From Desulfobacteraceae bacterium (GTDB lineage: Bacteria > Desulfobacterota > Desulfobacteria > Desulfobacterales > ETH-SRB1), in contig JABZFQ010000054.1 of assembly GCA_014237365.1 (NCBI GenBank), forward strand, positions 1 to 46,185: 46,185 nt of DNA, read 5' to 3'. The translations under genes were made by a program, and so were the position numbers. Shown piece by piece: positions 39,285 to 46,185 of this stretch (position 1 is the first letter of the stretch; every line of letters begins with the position of its first letter). The notes below the pieces were generated by a model. That model ran no database searches, was not told where the DNA came from, and was given only the letters and a program-made list of their open reading frames with translations.

Positions 39285-39848
39285 TTATTGTTGCCGTGCA
39301 TCGGGATTTTCCCTGTCCAAATCCCATTTTTTAGGGTTATCCCTGATATATCTGCGGATATCATTTAATTCATTTTCATCGCGCACTATATGTTCATAAT
39401 AATTGCGTTGCCATAATTTACCCGGAAACGGCGGCCATTGTTTTTGTTTAACACCATGGATATACCGTGCAGTGCTCAACGATTTAAACCGATGCACAAC
39501 ATCCGGCAATGATAACCCCGCCGTAGGGGCAACCCCCTATGGTTGCCCATTGTGCCTCCGTGGTTGCCCTTTGTCGAATCCCCGTGGTTGCCCATTGTCG
39601 AGAATAATTATGCCATGGACATGATTCGGCATGATTTGAAATTCATCAATATTAACCCCAGGATAATTACATGGCAATTCATTCCATATTATGTTTATCA
39701 TTTGCCCCGCATCATTCAATACCATTTCATCATTTACCATATTTCCCAAAAAACATTTTTTGTTTTGCGTGCAAATGCTTACGAAATATGCGCCGGATTG
39801 TGAATAATCATACCCGCGCAAACGGATGGATTGACGGTTTTTATTCAT
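39285..39848 (-). pseudogene. RAYT (REP-associated Y1 transposase) with a stop in its REP-coded linker
   Basis: Two track ORFs (39848-39537 and 39509-39285) lie in the same frame separated by one TAG. Joined they encode about 188 residues: RLRGYDYSQSGAYFVSICTQ, the HUH motif QIMPNHVHGIIIL, then a linker, and KLWQRNYYEHIVRDENELND holding the catalytic Tyr. The linker is written by REP units (GQPRGFDKGQPRRHNGQP, stop, GVAPTAG). CAG-to-TAG is the obvious cause. RAYTs bind and process REP hairpins. It sits between hsdS and the hsdR remnant with REPs on both sides. Confidence 0.88.
39525..39601. repeat. REP units inside the RAYT reading frame
   Basis: TAGGGGCAACCCCCTATGGT then TGCCCA, GTGGTTGCCCTTTG and GTGGTTGCCCATTG form a palindromic REP cluster. 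It is translated as the GQP repeats of the transposase linker and contains its premature stop codon. Confidence 0.85.
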
Positions 39849-39859
39849 AATTTTTCATT

Positions 39860-39975
39860 ACCCGCGTAGGGGCAACCCCCTGTGGTTGCCCTATCAATGT
39901 GGTCGGCCTATCAATGTGGTTGCCCTATCAATGTGGTCGGCCTTTTCAGGGCAGGCACAGGGGCCTGCCCCTACG
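39860..39975. repeat. REP array upstream of RAYT
   Basis: TAGGGGCAACCCCCTGTGGT and TGCCC are followed by three to four GCCCTATCAATGTGGTTG-type units (some GTCGGCC variants), then AGGGCAGGCACAGGGGCCTG CCCCTACG. It lies between the RAYT start and the hsdS end, completing the pair of flanking arrays. Confidence 0.85.
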
Positions 39976-41196
39976 TTCGCACATCAATTTTTCCGGTTAC
40001 TACCTCTGAAATCAAGGTGGTGCGATATTCTTGTAACAGATCGGTTTGTTTTTTGATTTTGGTGATTGTTTGGTCGATTTTGGTGGTTGTTTTATTAACA
40101 TGTTCCACTATGGCTGTCTGTTCAGTTTTATTTGGTGGAAACCAAATCATAATATTTGCAATATCGCTTGCATTAATTGCAGGGTAACTAACTCCTATCG
40201 AAAGTGAACATATTGTATCGACTATCATATCACTTGTTAGTAAAAACGAAATAATTTTTTTGTCAAAATCATCTCCAGACCTAATGACTGCGAAGCCTGT
40301 AGATACAATAAGATTCTGTGGTACATCAGAAATATATGTTATAGCTTTTAAATATGTCCTTACTGTAGAAATGATTGTATCACCCTTTCTTACAATTCGT
40401 CTCGCCCTTGATGGCGCATCCTTAAAATATATTGTCACCGGTTCATTGACTATTGAGCCTAAGCAAACATTGCCTATGTCGATATATTTTATTTCTAGAT
40501 TTGCATCAGTTTTTTCTGATAAATTTTCTTCATTAATACTTGCAATATACTTTAACCTTTTCACTTCCCAATGCCCCGTCACCTCCCCCAGCCATTCAAT
40601 CCCCGAATCCTTCATCGGTGCATCGGAATTCAATCCTTTTGTTACGGCCTGATTGATTATTGCAGAGCGCTCCTCCTTCAGCAGTTCAATGAGTTTTTGC
40701 TTTTTTGAAATGAGGTTGTCGATTTGGGTGGTTTTGCGATCAAGGTAGGTTATTATAAATTGTTGTTCTTTAATCTCTGGAATTGTGATAAGCTTATTTT
40801 TAACATTTGTTGCGGTTAATAACGGTTGAGCATTTAGCGTAATATCAGTTGAAAAATCTATGGTTGTTAAAAAATAATATAAAAATTTAGATGTAATATC
40901 TTTGCCATTATCAATGAATAGAGCATTATCGGATACACCATAAAGACCGCTTGCAAAATTTATTTCACCTGAAGATCCGACACGGCCAATAATAACCTTT
41001 TTTTGTCAAAGCTAGCGGTTATACATTTGCCAATTATTCCATTAGCACCATACAAAGGATAAGTACCAATTTCGTTTTTCATATTAGTGCCGCTATAAAC
41101 TTGACTAAGCCATTTCAACTTTGAGATACTCCACCCCTCCGGCACATCCCCAATCCACTCAACCCCTGAGTCCTTATATTTCGGATAAGGCTTCAT
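39971..41196 (-). pseudogene. hsdS: Type I specificity subunit HsdS, frameshifted in a 7-A tract
   Basis: Start ATG at 41196 (MKPYPKYKDSGVEWIGDVPE), overlapping the RhuM stop. The frame breaks in CAAAAAAAGG (T run at 40998-41004 on the plus strand). One extra A restores DKKKVIIGRVGSSGE and the rest reads uninterrupted to 39971, giving about 409 residues. Both TRDs are present, the second opening KDSGIEWLGEVTGHWEVKRL. Spacers: EQQFIITYLDRKTTQID and EQTAIVEHVNKTTTKIDQTI. The C-terminus is TLISEVVTGKIDVRT. No hsdM is in this locus. Restoration by one base in a homopolymer makes phase variation or assembly error plausible. Confidence 0.87.
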
Positions 41197-41881
41197 TGCC
41201 TCCGCCCTTTGCCACTACTTTCAATCTTTTTTGCCAGGCATTCAAAATCCTTCTTATCTGCCAGATGTGCTTCAACCTGTAAACGGGTTTGATGAAACCT
41301 GTCATACTCCTTTTCCGCCAGTTCCCTTGCCATTTGATGGGAGATTTTTCCAGCATGGTTGAGGATATTCCGATCGTTTAACCTTAAAAATCCGTCCAGT
41401 TTATTAATCCAGCCTTGCATATACATGGGAATCCGCCGCATTGCCTGGCCTTCGGCAAAAAATAGTTTTTGGCAATGGTGACATCCTGTTTGCGTACCTT
41501 TGCACCGCGCCAGTTAGTCAAACCCATATTGGGTTTTTCGCTGTCTGTCCGCTGGTGAATAATCTCGGCTGCGGTTTTTCCGGTTATTGCCCAATGCAGT
41601 TTGTTTTGTACGGTCTTGAAGAAATCAATACTGATTTGCTGTGTGGGATCATAATCCACACTGGTGGCGTAAATATCGGTGATTTTCTGATAGAACCGCT
41701 TTTCTGAAGTACTAATATCCTGAATGCGGCGCAGAAGTTCATCAAAATAATCGAAAGGCTGGTCAGGGTTCTTCAGCCTCTCATCATCCAGCACAAAGCC
41801 TTTTACAATATATTCCCTGGGTTGCAGGGTCGATGCTCTTCCGCTAATACTTTGCTTATATTTTGATCTTTCTTTGGACAC
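41193..41881 (-). pseudogene. RhuM-family protein, truncated and frameshifted
   Basis: The frame from 41881 reads REYIVKGFVLDDERLKN, QDISTSEKRFYQKITDIYATSVDY and LHWAITGKTAAEIIHQRTD, which is the RhuM (virulence RhuM) core. Near 41460 an internal deletion of perhaps 15-20 codons plus a shift moves the rest into another frame (MRRIPMYMQGWINKLDGFLR to ESSGKGRRQ). The N-terminal third of the family is missing. Its stop overlaps the hsdS start (ATGA), typical of R-M operons with RhuM between hsdM and hsdS. Confidence 0.75.
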
Positions 41882-42061
41882 TTTCTGTAGGTTGGGTTGA
41901 GCAAAGCGAAACCCAGCGATCTTAAACTATTGTTTGGTTTCGGGACTCTGTCTCTCAAGCCAACCTACATGATTACACAAATTAGGAGTTTAATAGCCCA
42001 AATTATAACTATCTGAGAATAAAAAGCATTTCTAAATCAAAGTATTAGCGGAAGAGCATCG
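41831..42061. repeat. 24-bp perfect inverted repeat around a palindromic repeat
   Basis: CGATGCTCTTCCGCTAATAC plus TTTG (41831-41854) is the exact reverse complement of 42038-42061. The arms are 183 bp apart. One arm lies in the RhuM remnant frame and the other ends an unidentified remnant. The interior holds a second palindrome (see 41886-41970). Confidence 0.85.
41886..41970. repeat. Palindromic dispersed repeat (GTAGGTTGGGTT type)
   Basis: TGTAGGTTGGGTTGAGCAAA opens and GCCAACCTACA closes an 85-bp unit, with AGCGAAACCCAGC partner inside. This resembles a widespread bacterial dispersed repeat. No coding capacity. Confidence 0.7.
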
Positions 42062-42238
42062 GGGCGCTGTATCCGGTCTTTATTCTTTGTAAAAGTTTAT
42101 TTTGAAAGGCCTGAAATATTCCTAAATCAAGGGTCAGCTCATTGTTTGTCCATCGGTAATTTATGAGTGTTCTGGAATTGAATCTTGTTTCAGTAAATGC
42201 CGCAAAGTAGTTGAGGATGTTTGCAGATAATCTGGTCG
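42044..42238 (-). pseudogene. Unidentified coding remnant
   Basis: One minus frame stays open for about 64 codons: ARQKSATRLSANILNYFAAF, TETRFNSRTLINYRWTNNEL and TLDLGIFQAFQNKLLQRIKT, ending SAPMLFR, stop. The amino-acid pattern is that of a real protein, perhaps the N-terminus of a helicase-like or R-M associated protein, but I cannot name it. Its end lies in the 24-bp inverted repeat. Confidence 0.4.
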
Positions 42239-42261
42239 CGCTTTTTTGTCTGGCATTGGAT

Positions 42262-42939
42262 TTATCTCAGTATTGTCAACCCTGAAAACTTGAAGTTGTC
42301 GTCAAACTTAAACAGGACTGGAAAATGTTTCAGGTCTTTCTTTTTTAGCTCAAAAGCAAAGTTACCATAATCCGGCTTGGTGCCCTTTTCTTTTCTCGGG
42401 CCGATGCGTATGTTTATTGTGTGCTGGTCAATAGAACATTCAATCCCGCTCTCTTTCAACCGGACGATCCTTTCAGCAGCCATATTTACATCAAGCTCTT
42501 TCTTGAAAAGGTTTGATTTATATGAGTTGTGAACATCAACCTTCAGGTTTGCACCGTGAAAATCGATTGAGTCATACAGAATCTTGGCCTCTTTTTTGGT
42601 TCGGAAGGTCTTTTTGGAATCAGGCATTTTCTTTCTGCCGATTTTTTTGTGCCCTTTTACAGGCAGCAGTATATGTGTTTCGTCAACATCTCTGACTTTT
42701 CCGCATATTTTACATACTTCCTTTTTGTCCCTCGTTTTTTTGTAGCCATCCCAGTGCCTGCATTGTAATCCAAGAAATTCCCAGGCCATTCCTAACTGCT
42801 GATAAATATTAGCAAATACCTCAAGCTCTTTATCATCAATACCTTCTTTGTTAAGATAATTATCACTAACATAATCCATGCTTCTAAACAGACTCTTCAA
42901 CTCTTTTTTTAACCGTTTTTTTTCGATCTCTTTTTTCAT
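42262..42939 (-). CDS. Hypothetical protein with a possible zinc knuckle (225 aa)
   Basis: The 225-residue, strongly basic and charged protein has a candidate metal site CRHWDGYKK...EVCKICGK near residues 59-78 (two Cys pairs plus His). The remainder mixes helices and strands (TFRTKKEAKILYDSIDFHGA, NMAAERIVRLKESGIECSID). No membrane segment or signal peptide. I do not recognise a named family. The AT-rich composition and neighbouring decayed defence genes do not reveal a role. Start at 42939 is the only in-frame ATG near the 5' end. Confidence 0.6.
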   Translation of the reverse strand: MKKEIEKKRLKKELKSLFRSMDYVSDNYLNKEGIDDKELEVFANIYQQLGMAWEFLGLQCRHWDGYKKTRDKKEVCKICGKVRDVDETHILLPVKGHKKIGRKKMPDSKKTFRTKKEAKILYDSIDFHGANLKVDVHNSYKSNLFKKELDVNMAAERIVRLKESGIECSIDQHTINIRIGPRKEKGTKPDYGNFAFELKKKDLKHFPVLFKFDDNFKFSGLTILR

Positions 42940-43118
42940 TATTCTGTCCTGACCAAACTACTTTTCATCCAGAAATGCATTTGAGCTTCACCAGCGCTTC
43001 TTCCGCGCGTATTCCAATAATCATATTGAAAGAATGGAAAAAAAGAAATATAAAAAGCGCTTGAAAAACTACTGTGAACCTGAGTAGTTACAAAATATGA
43101 AAAAAAACAGACCGGTTG

Positions 43119-43438
43119 ATATGTCCTCTCAGGCATCTATACCCGTTTATACTGTTTGGATGCGCCCATTCCGGGGTGGTCAACATCATGAACCATTTTT
43201 CGGCCAAAACGGGACACAAAAAATTGCATGCCGTGATCGGAGGCACACATTTAGGCTTTATGATGGGGTCTGGTCAGCAGCTAAAAAAGTCTATGGATGT
43301 ATTTGACGACTATATGCAGTGGACGTCATTGCCGTCTCCCACTGTACCGGACAGGAAGCTGCGGCTATATGCTGCAACAGATTCAAGAGCCGGTTCGCCT
43401 TTGCCTGTGCTGGCTGGAACAAAGTGTTATAGATGACA
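43119..43438 (+). pseudogene. Metallo-beta-lactamase-fold hydrolase remnant, frameshifted
   Basis: Plus-strand frame reads FGCAHSGVVNIMNHFSAKTG, HAVIGGTHLGFM and KSMDVFDDYM. A shift near 43315 leads into VDVIAVSHCTGQEAA. GCAHSG, IGGxHL and SHCTG are characteristic of MBL-fold proteins of the RFA-P synthase-like group (ribofuranosylaminobenzene 5'-phosphate synthase family). The N-terminal HxHxDH metal site is missing. So the enzyme is dead here. Confidence 0.6.
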
Positions 43439-43552
43439 TGCTCTACAGAATGACCAGGGTATCAAGGATTTGCAATCGCTCTCATGTCTTAATAACATTC
43501 CCTATTCTTCGCTTGACAGGTATCAAGTACGGTATTTTGCTGAATGCCTGAT

Positions 43553-43912
43553 TTATGCCGCCAGCATAAGCCGCGCTTCCACCATGTCCCAGGGAACGTC
43601 TATTTTATTGTTTTTTGTCCGGCTAATCAGCCCGATAAATTCCAACCGCCGCACATCTGTGTGGACATTTTTGTAATCGCGTCCCAGTTCATCCGCCAAA
43701 ACACGTATACTCACAGGACCACTTGTGCGCAGTTTCTTAAGCAAAATCCATCTTCCAGGTGTAAGCGCCTTAAGAAGCATCTCCAGGTTTTCAAAGTTGA
43801 GCCGCCGGTCGGTCTCAACCTTTTCACCGCGTTCAGCGCGCCGCCAGGCATTGATAAAACCTTTAGCCGTGGTTGTAGCGTCGCCTATTCCTATTTTAAT
43901 TTGTTTTTTCAT
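43553..43912 (-). CDS. tumA: TumA-like antitoxin, winged-helix DNA-binding protein
   Basis: The 119-residue protein matches the HVO_A0114-type winged-helix family used as antitoxin to TumE. LLKALTPGRWILLKKLRTSG begins the winged helix, VSIRVLADELGRDYKNVHTD its recognition helix, and RRLEFIGLI the wing. It overlaps the toxin gene by four bases (43909-43912, ATGA). It is expected to bind and neutralise the toxin and to repress the shared promoter; a perfect palindrome overlaps the toxin start upstream. Confidence 0.85.
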   Translation of the reverse strand: MKKQIKIGIGDATTTAKGFINAWRRAERGEKVETDRRLNFENLEMLLKALTPGRWILLKKLRTSGPVSIRVLADELGRDYKNVHTDVRRLEFIGLISRTKNNKIDVPWDMVEARLMLAA

Positions 43913-44199
43913 ATTGGGTTCCTTACTTTCTCAATATCTTCCAGAAAATCCGCTACCAGGGTTTCCACATCTTTAAATAGATAAAATTCTTCTTGGTCTT
44001 TAATGTGTTTGTGATCACCTTTACCTGACTCGTTGTCATAACGAACAATACAAGTTCCGTCAGCAAGTCCATAATAAAGGCGGTATTTTAATCCATCTGG
44101 TCTATCATAAGTCTTTTTTGGGAGTTGCCACAGAACCATCTCACGAACGGCGCCATCAGCATACATAAATTTCTCATGATAGATTAGACTGGCTTTCAT
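43909..44199 (-). CDS. tumE: TumE-family toxin (DUF6516)
   Basis: The 96-residue protein matches the DUF6516/TumE family end to end: MKASLIYHEKFMYADGAVRE, MVLWQLPKKTYDRPDGLKYR, LYYGLADGTCIVRYDNESGK and GDHKHIKDQEEFYLF. TumE is the toxin of a type II system that inhibits growth, with the molecular target not readable here. The toxin gene precedes the antitoxin gene, and the two overlap by four bases. The start at 44199 lies within palindromes CATATGG...CCATATG that probably form the operator. Confidence 0.88.
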   Translation of the reverse strand: MKASLIYHEKFMYADGAVREMVLWQLPKKTYDRPDGLKYRLYYGLADGTCIVRYDNESGKGDHKHIKDQEEFYLFKDVETLVADFLEDIEKVRNPI

Positions 44200-44222
44200 A
44201 TGGCATCTTATACCATATGGTA
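44197..44222 (-). promoter_or_regulatory. Candidate TumA operator
   Basis: TACCATATGGTA (44211-44222) is a perfect 12-bp palindrome. CATATGG (44197-44203) also pairs with CCATATG (44213-44219). The sites overlap the toxin start codon region, so a bound TumA dimer could block transcription and translation start. Confidence 0.5.
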
Positions 44223-44432
44223 AAATAAAAGTAAACAGTAAAATTAAAGGTTATAATCTCATGGTCAGATTAAATCCAGCTCCAAGATGGGTGCAATTTA
44301 AAACGAGACTCATCTCTTAAAGCCCCCTAAAACAAAATCAGAAGTAAGTCGCAATTCTTACGTAAGTCAGATCAAATACAAAGAAATGTCCCGGTACTTT
44401 CAAATTCGTATTCATCCCATTAGTAGATAATA

Positions 44433-44453
44433 AACCGCTTTTTGCCAGCGGTT
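44433..44453 (-). terminator. Hairpin terminator of the 44.5 kb gene
   Basis: On the minus strand AACCGCTGGCAAAAAGCGGT and T form a 7-bp stem, followed by TTATTATC. It lies 23 bases beyond the stop of the gene ending at 44476. Confidence 0.5.
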
Positions 44454-44475
44454 CAGGAGAAGCTCATTTTGTCGA

Positions 44476-44811
44476 TCAAAGTATTTGATATCTGATATCT
44501 TCAATAGTTTCTTTTTTTATTTCAATATAACCTTCTGAAATCTTTTTATTAATTTCAGGTTCAAAACGAATCTCTGAAATGTAATCGCCAAAGACGGCCT
44601 CTACTTCTTCATCCCCTTCAATTAAAAGGGAACCAAAGTTCCCTTCTCCCCAGTGAACAAACTGATTCTCTCGGAAAAATACCCTTCTGCTCTGCTCAAT
44701 GTATATTCTTGCCACTTCTCGCAAAAAATCAATATAACCATAAACAAGGGTTTTTTCGAGTTTATCAAATTTCTGTTTGATTTCTTGCCAAAGTGATTCA
44801 AGTGGTTTCAT
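44476..44811 (-). CDS. Hypothetical protein with element-modified 5' end
   Basis: The track start at 44856 adds 15 residues (MMHSWGSYFVHVPKN) that are encoded by a family-A element. The native start is ATG 44811 (MKPLESLWQEIKQKF), giving 111 residues of mixed charged sequence with no recognised domain. The element begins only six bases upstream, so the original promoter and ribosome-binding site were removed. Any expression now depends on the element or on chance signals. Otherwise the reading frame is intact and ends before a hairpin terminator. Confidence 0.55.
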   Translation of the reverse strand: MKPLESLWQEIKQKFDKLEKTLVYGYIDFLREVARIYIEQSRRVFFRENQFVHWGEGNFGSLLIEGDEEVEAVFGDYISEIRFEPEINKKISEGYIEIKKETIEDIRYQIL

Positions 44812-44817
44812 GTTCTT

Positions 44818-45000
44818 AGGAACGTGGACGAAATAACTTCCCCAACTATGCATCACAGATTCAGGCCACCTTTGCCCGATCTCAAATCACAAAAATATTG
44901 AAATAGGTAAGCTATTACATCAACTTTTGTGATCTGAGATCAAACAAATTCGACCCAAATCTGTGCGCCCACTTGGGGAAGTTAATTCGTCCACGTTCCT
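44818..45000 (+). mobile_element. Family-A MITE-like element, full copy (183 bp)
   Basis: Begins AGGAACGTGGACGAAATAAC and ends GTTAATTCGTCCACGTTCCT, with the same 183-bp length as the copy at 10456 but inverted relative to it. The interior includes GATCTCAAATCACAAAAATA and its partner GTGATCTGAGATC, forming nested stem-loops. No coding capacity, so it must be moved by a transposase elsewhere. Confidence 0.92.
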
Positions 45001-45044
45001 TAGGGTTCGCTCAAAAGTAAAATTTTAAATATTTGTGTGCGTGG

Positions 45045-45166
45045 GCTACCAACTTAAAGCGGGACACTTTTTGCCATTTTGGCCCTATGGCAATTCCACA
45101 ATCAAGCAAAATTTAAGGAGTTGCTAAGAGATTGAATTTATAGAGTGTCCCGCCTTACGTTGATGT
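45045..45166. mobile_element. Family-B element inserted in vapC
   Basis: GGCTACCAACTTAAAGCGGG to GTCCCGCCTTACGTTGATGT aligns along its whole length with the copy at 28061-28193 (about 80% by eye). The right end has decayed or was joined to the vapC sequence by deletion. It supplies the premature stop of vapC. Confidence 0.75.
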
Positions 45167-45523
45167 AGCAATCGGAATACCTTTTTTCATTGCAAGATCA
45201 AGATACGATGCATCATAAGTTGAAAGCTTGTGTTCTCGTGCCAAGACAAATATTTCCCCGATCATCCTCTCCGCCGGTTCTTGCTCCACTGTTATAGGCA
45301 GTTCAGATAAGAGGGCAATAAATCTTGTATTGTCAGCCTCGCTGAGACGTTTTTTACGCTCAGCTACCAATAACACATTGCCGACCTCTAATGGCCAAAT
45401 AGATGGGACTATTGCTGTGAACTGTTCCAAACTATCCAAAATAGAGTCTGCATACTGGTTGGCTTCATCTTTAAAGCACCAGGTCATCACCACTGAATTG
45501 TCAACGACAAAATTTTCATTCAT
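45155..45523 (-). CDS. vapC: VapC-type PIN-domain toxin, C-terminally truncated
   Basis: The 122-residue protein opens MNENFVVDNSVVMTWCFKDE, with the first PIN acidic residue at Asp-8, and includes EVGNVLLVAERKKRLS and the late STYDASYLDLAMKKG with its Asp. PIN toxins are Mg-dependent ribonucleases that cut tRNA or rRNA. The last helix-strand (usually ATxDxxL and more) is replaced by TST, stop, from the family-B element. The loss removes the fourth acidic position (after IPIAT, normally followed by LD), so activity may be reduced. It is one base from the upstream antitoxin, in an operon. Confidence 0.85.
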   Translation of the reverse strand: MNENFVVDNSVVMTWCFKDEANQYADSILDSLEQFTAIVPSIWPLEVGNVLLVAERKKRLSEADNTRFIALLSELPITVEQEPAERMIGEIFVLAREHKLSTYDASYLDLAMKKGIPIATST

Positions 45524-45763
45524 CTACCGTCTTCCTTCTTCGATCATTTCACGTAAAGATAAACCATTAAGACTGTGTTGATTCCGAAAGTCACGCAATG
45601 CAGAAATGATTTTTTTTGGTTCTGTCCTACGTTGAAATTCCGGAGGATGCAATACCGCCACGGGAATGCCATGTTTCGTGATAGTTATCCGTTCTCCTTT
45701 GCTTGCCCGTTCAAGTAGTTTTGGAAGATGTGTTTTTGCCTCATATGCGCCAACTGTTTCCAT
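45524..45763 (-). CDS. Phd/YefM-family antitoxin (VapB partner)
   Basis: The 79-residue protein has the YefM/Phd N-terminal DNA-binding fold: METVGAYEAKTHLPKLLERA, GERITITKHGIPVAVL. A short C-terminal toxin-binding tail follows (LNGLSLREMIEEGRR). It directly precedes the PIN gene with no gap, so both are co-translated. It would repress its promoter in the A/T-rich region 45764-45995 and neutralise the PIN toxin. Confidence 0.88.
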   Translation of the reverse strand: METVGAYEAKTHLPKLLERASKGERITITKHGIPVAVLHPPEFQRRTEPKKIISALRDFRNQHSLNGLSLREMIEEGRR

Positions 45764-45995
45764 TTTTTTCGCCCCTTTTAAACCAGTTTTAAACCAGTCT
45801 AAAATATATACACTGTGATGTCAACCTGCAAGTGAAAAAATGTGTGGTAGTCCCTACAAAACAGTGCAGGTGATTAAAAAGTGTCTCTAAAAATATGAAT
45901 AAAAAAGATTTTTGCTAAAAATTAAGATTGTTATAGACTAAAAGCAATATATTTTGTATGAGCATGGTTAAAACTCTATTCAAAGGAGCGCAACC
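45764..45995. other. Intergenic region with two divergent promoter areas
   Basis: No ORF of note. GGTTTAAAACTGGTTTAAAA-type direct repeats (AAACCAGTTTTAAACCAG near 45780) lie upstream of the antitoxin start and may be its operator. TTGTTATAGACT and TTTTGTATGAG near 45930-45960 could serve the plus-strand gene start at 45996. Confidence 0.35.
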
Positions 45996-46040
45996 ATGCA
46001 AAATCCAGCAAATACAGCCTTAGGAACGTGGACGAAATAA
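45996..46040 (+). pseudogene. Gene start interrupted by a family-A element
   Basis: AAAGGAG eight bases before ATG 45996 opens MQNPANTALGTWTK and stop. The last six codons come from the element that begins at 46022. It is a genuine looking start (strong ribosome-binding site, A/T-rich promoter area) whose continuation is beyond the element and outside the window. Confidence 0.5.
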
Positions 46041-46185
46041 CTTCCCCAACTATGCATCACAGCTTCAGGCCGCCTTTGCCCGATCTCAAATCACAAAAAT
46101 ATTGAAATAGGTAAGCTATTCCATCAACTTTTGTGATCTGAGATCGAACAAATCTGACCCAAATCTGTGCGCCTACTTGTGGAAG
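46022..46185 (+). mobile_element. Family-A element, cut by window edge
   Basis: Same orientation and interior as the 44818-45000 copy (AACTATGCATCACAG, GATCTCAAATCACAAAAATA), missing only the last about 19 bases because the window ends. Differences between the two copies are few, suggesting recent movement. Confidence 0.9.

Noticed and set aside
39072-39364. Proline-rich ORFs (PPWLPYSPVVAL...) on the minus strand
   Set aside because: They are simply translations of the REP array in three frames, without independent support.
43470-43984. Plus-strand ORFs of 68 and 146 residues opposite TumA
   Set aside because: They overlap the antitoxin gene on the other strand and show no protein-like features.

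Overview
The window looks like chromosomal DNA of an anaerobic Desulfobacterota (Desulfobacterales-type) bacterium. This is inferred from gene content: an archaeal-type thymidylate synthase, dnaN overlapping gyrB, an LpoB/COG3014-like lipoprotein pair, and a B12-riboswitch locus with a TonB receptor, DUF2162, an ExbB/MotA protein, DUF2149 and a membrane-anchored CobN-like protein. Replication genes are very AT-rich, whereas much of the restriction-modification DNA is visibly richer in GC, so the window mixes core and acquired DNA. No 16S or other decisive taxonomic marker is present.

Layout. (1) 1-7.0 kb, mostly minus strand: two cell-envelope lipoproteins, tRNA-Pro(GGG), a histidine-kinase scrap, thymidylate synthase, gyrB and dnaN, then an AT-rich divergent intergenic region. 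(2) 7.0-10.5 kb: one large plus-strand gene fusing an endonuclease Q (PHP/zinc) module to a UvrD/PcrA helicase. Inverted-repeat element ends touch both sides of it. (3) 11.3-14.0 kb: a TonB receptor, a winged-helix scrap and a copy of the 3' end of the cobN-like gene, apparently the decayed relative of the locus at 28-36 kb. (4) 14.1-27.9 kb, plus strand, a defence island: TrlF-like PHP-SMC ATPase, AlbA_2/HATPase protein, a stub of a type III Res subunit, hsdM, hsdS, a DUF262 protein, a hypothetical protein, a second AlbA_2/HATPase protein and a frameshifted hsdR. (5) 28.2-36.2 kb, minus strand: cobalamin riboswitch plus terminator, BtuB-like receptor, an internal hairpin, DUF2162, MotA/ExbB, DUF2149 and the CobN-like protein. 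I read this as a B12-regulated corrinoid or metal uptake/processing system with its own energising complex. (6) 36.2-43.5 kb: a graveyard of defence genes, including methyltransferase remnants, an HsdR-RadC chimera, a RAYT transposase with REP arrays, a frameshifted hsdS, a broken RhuM and a metallo-beta-lactamase remnant. (7) 43.5-46.2 kb: TumE/TumA and Phd/VapC toxin-antitoxin pairs and more element copies.

Three families of small non-coding inverted-repeat elements run through the window: A (about 183 bp full length, seven full, partial or single-end copies), B (about 130 bp) and C (about 92 bp). They often lie exactly at gene edges: next to a ribosome-binding site, at a stop codon, upstream of a start, truncating vapC, or interrupting a new gene at the right edge. 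The strongest candidates for new biology are the riboswitch-controlled CobN/DUF2149/ExbB/DUF2162 system, the EndoQ-UvrD fusion, and the TrlF-AlbA_2 translationally coupled pair. All functional statements rest on reading motifs by eye; no database search was run.
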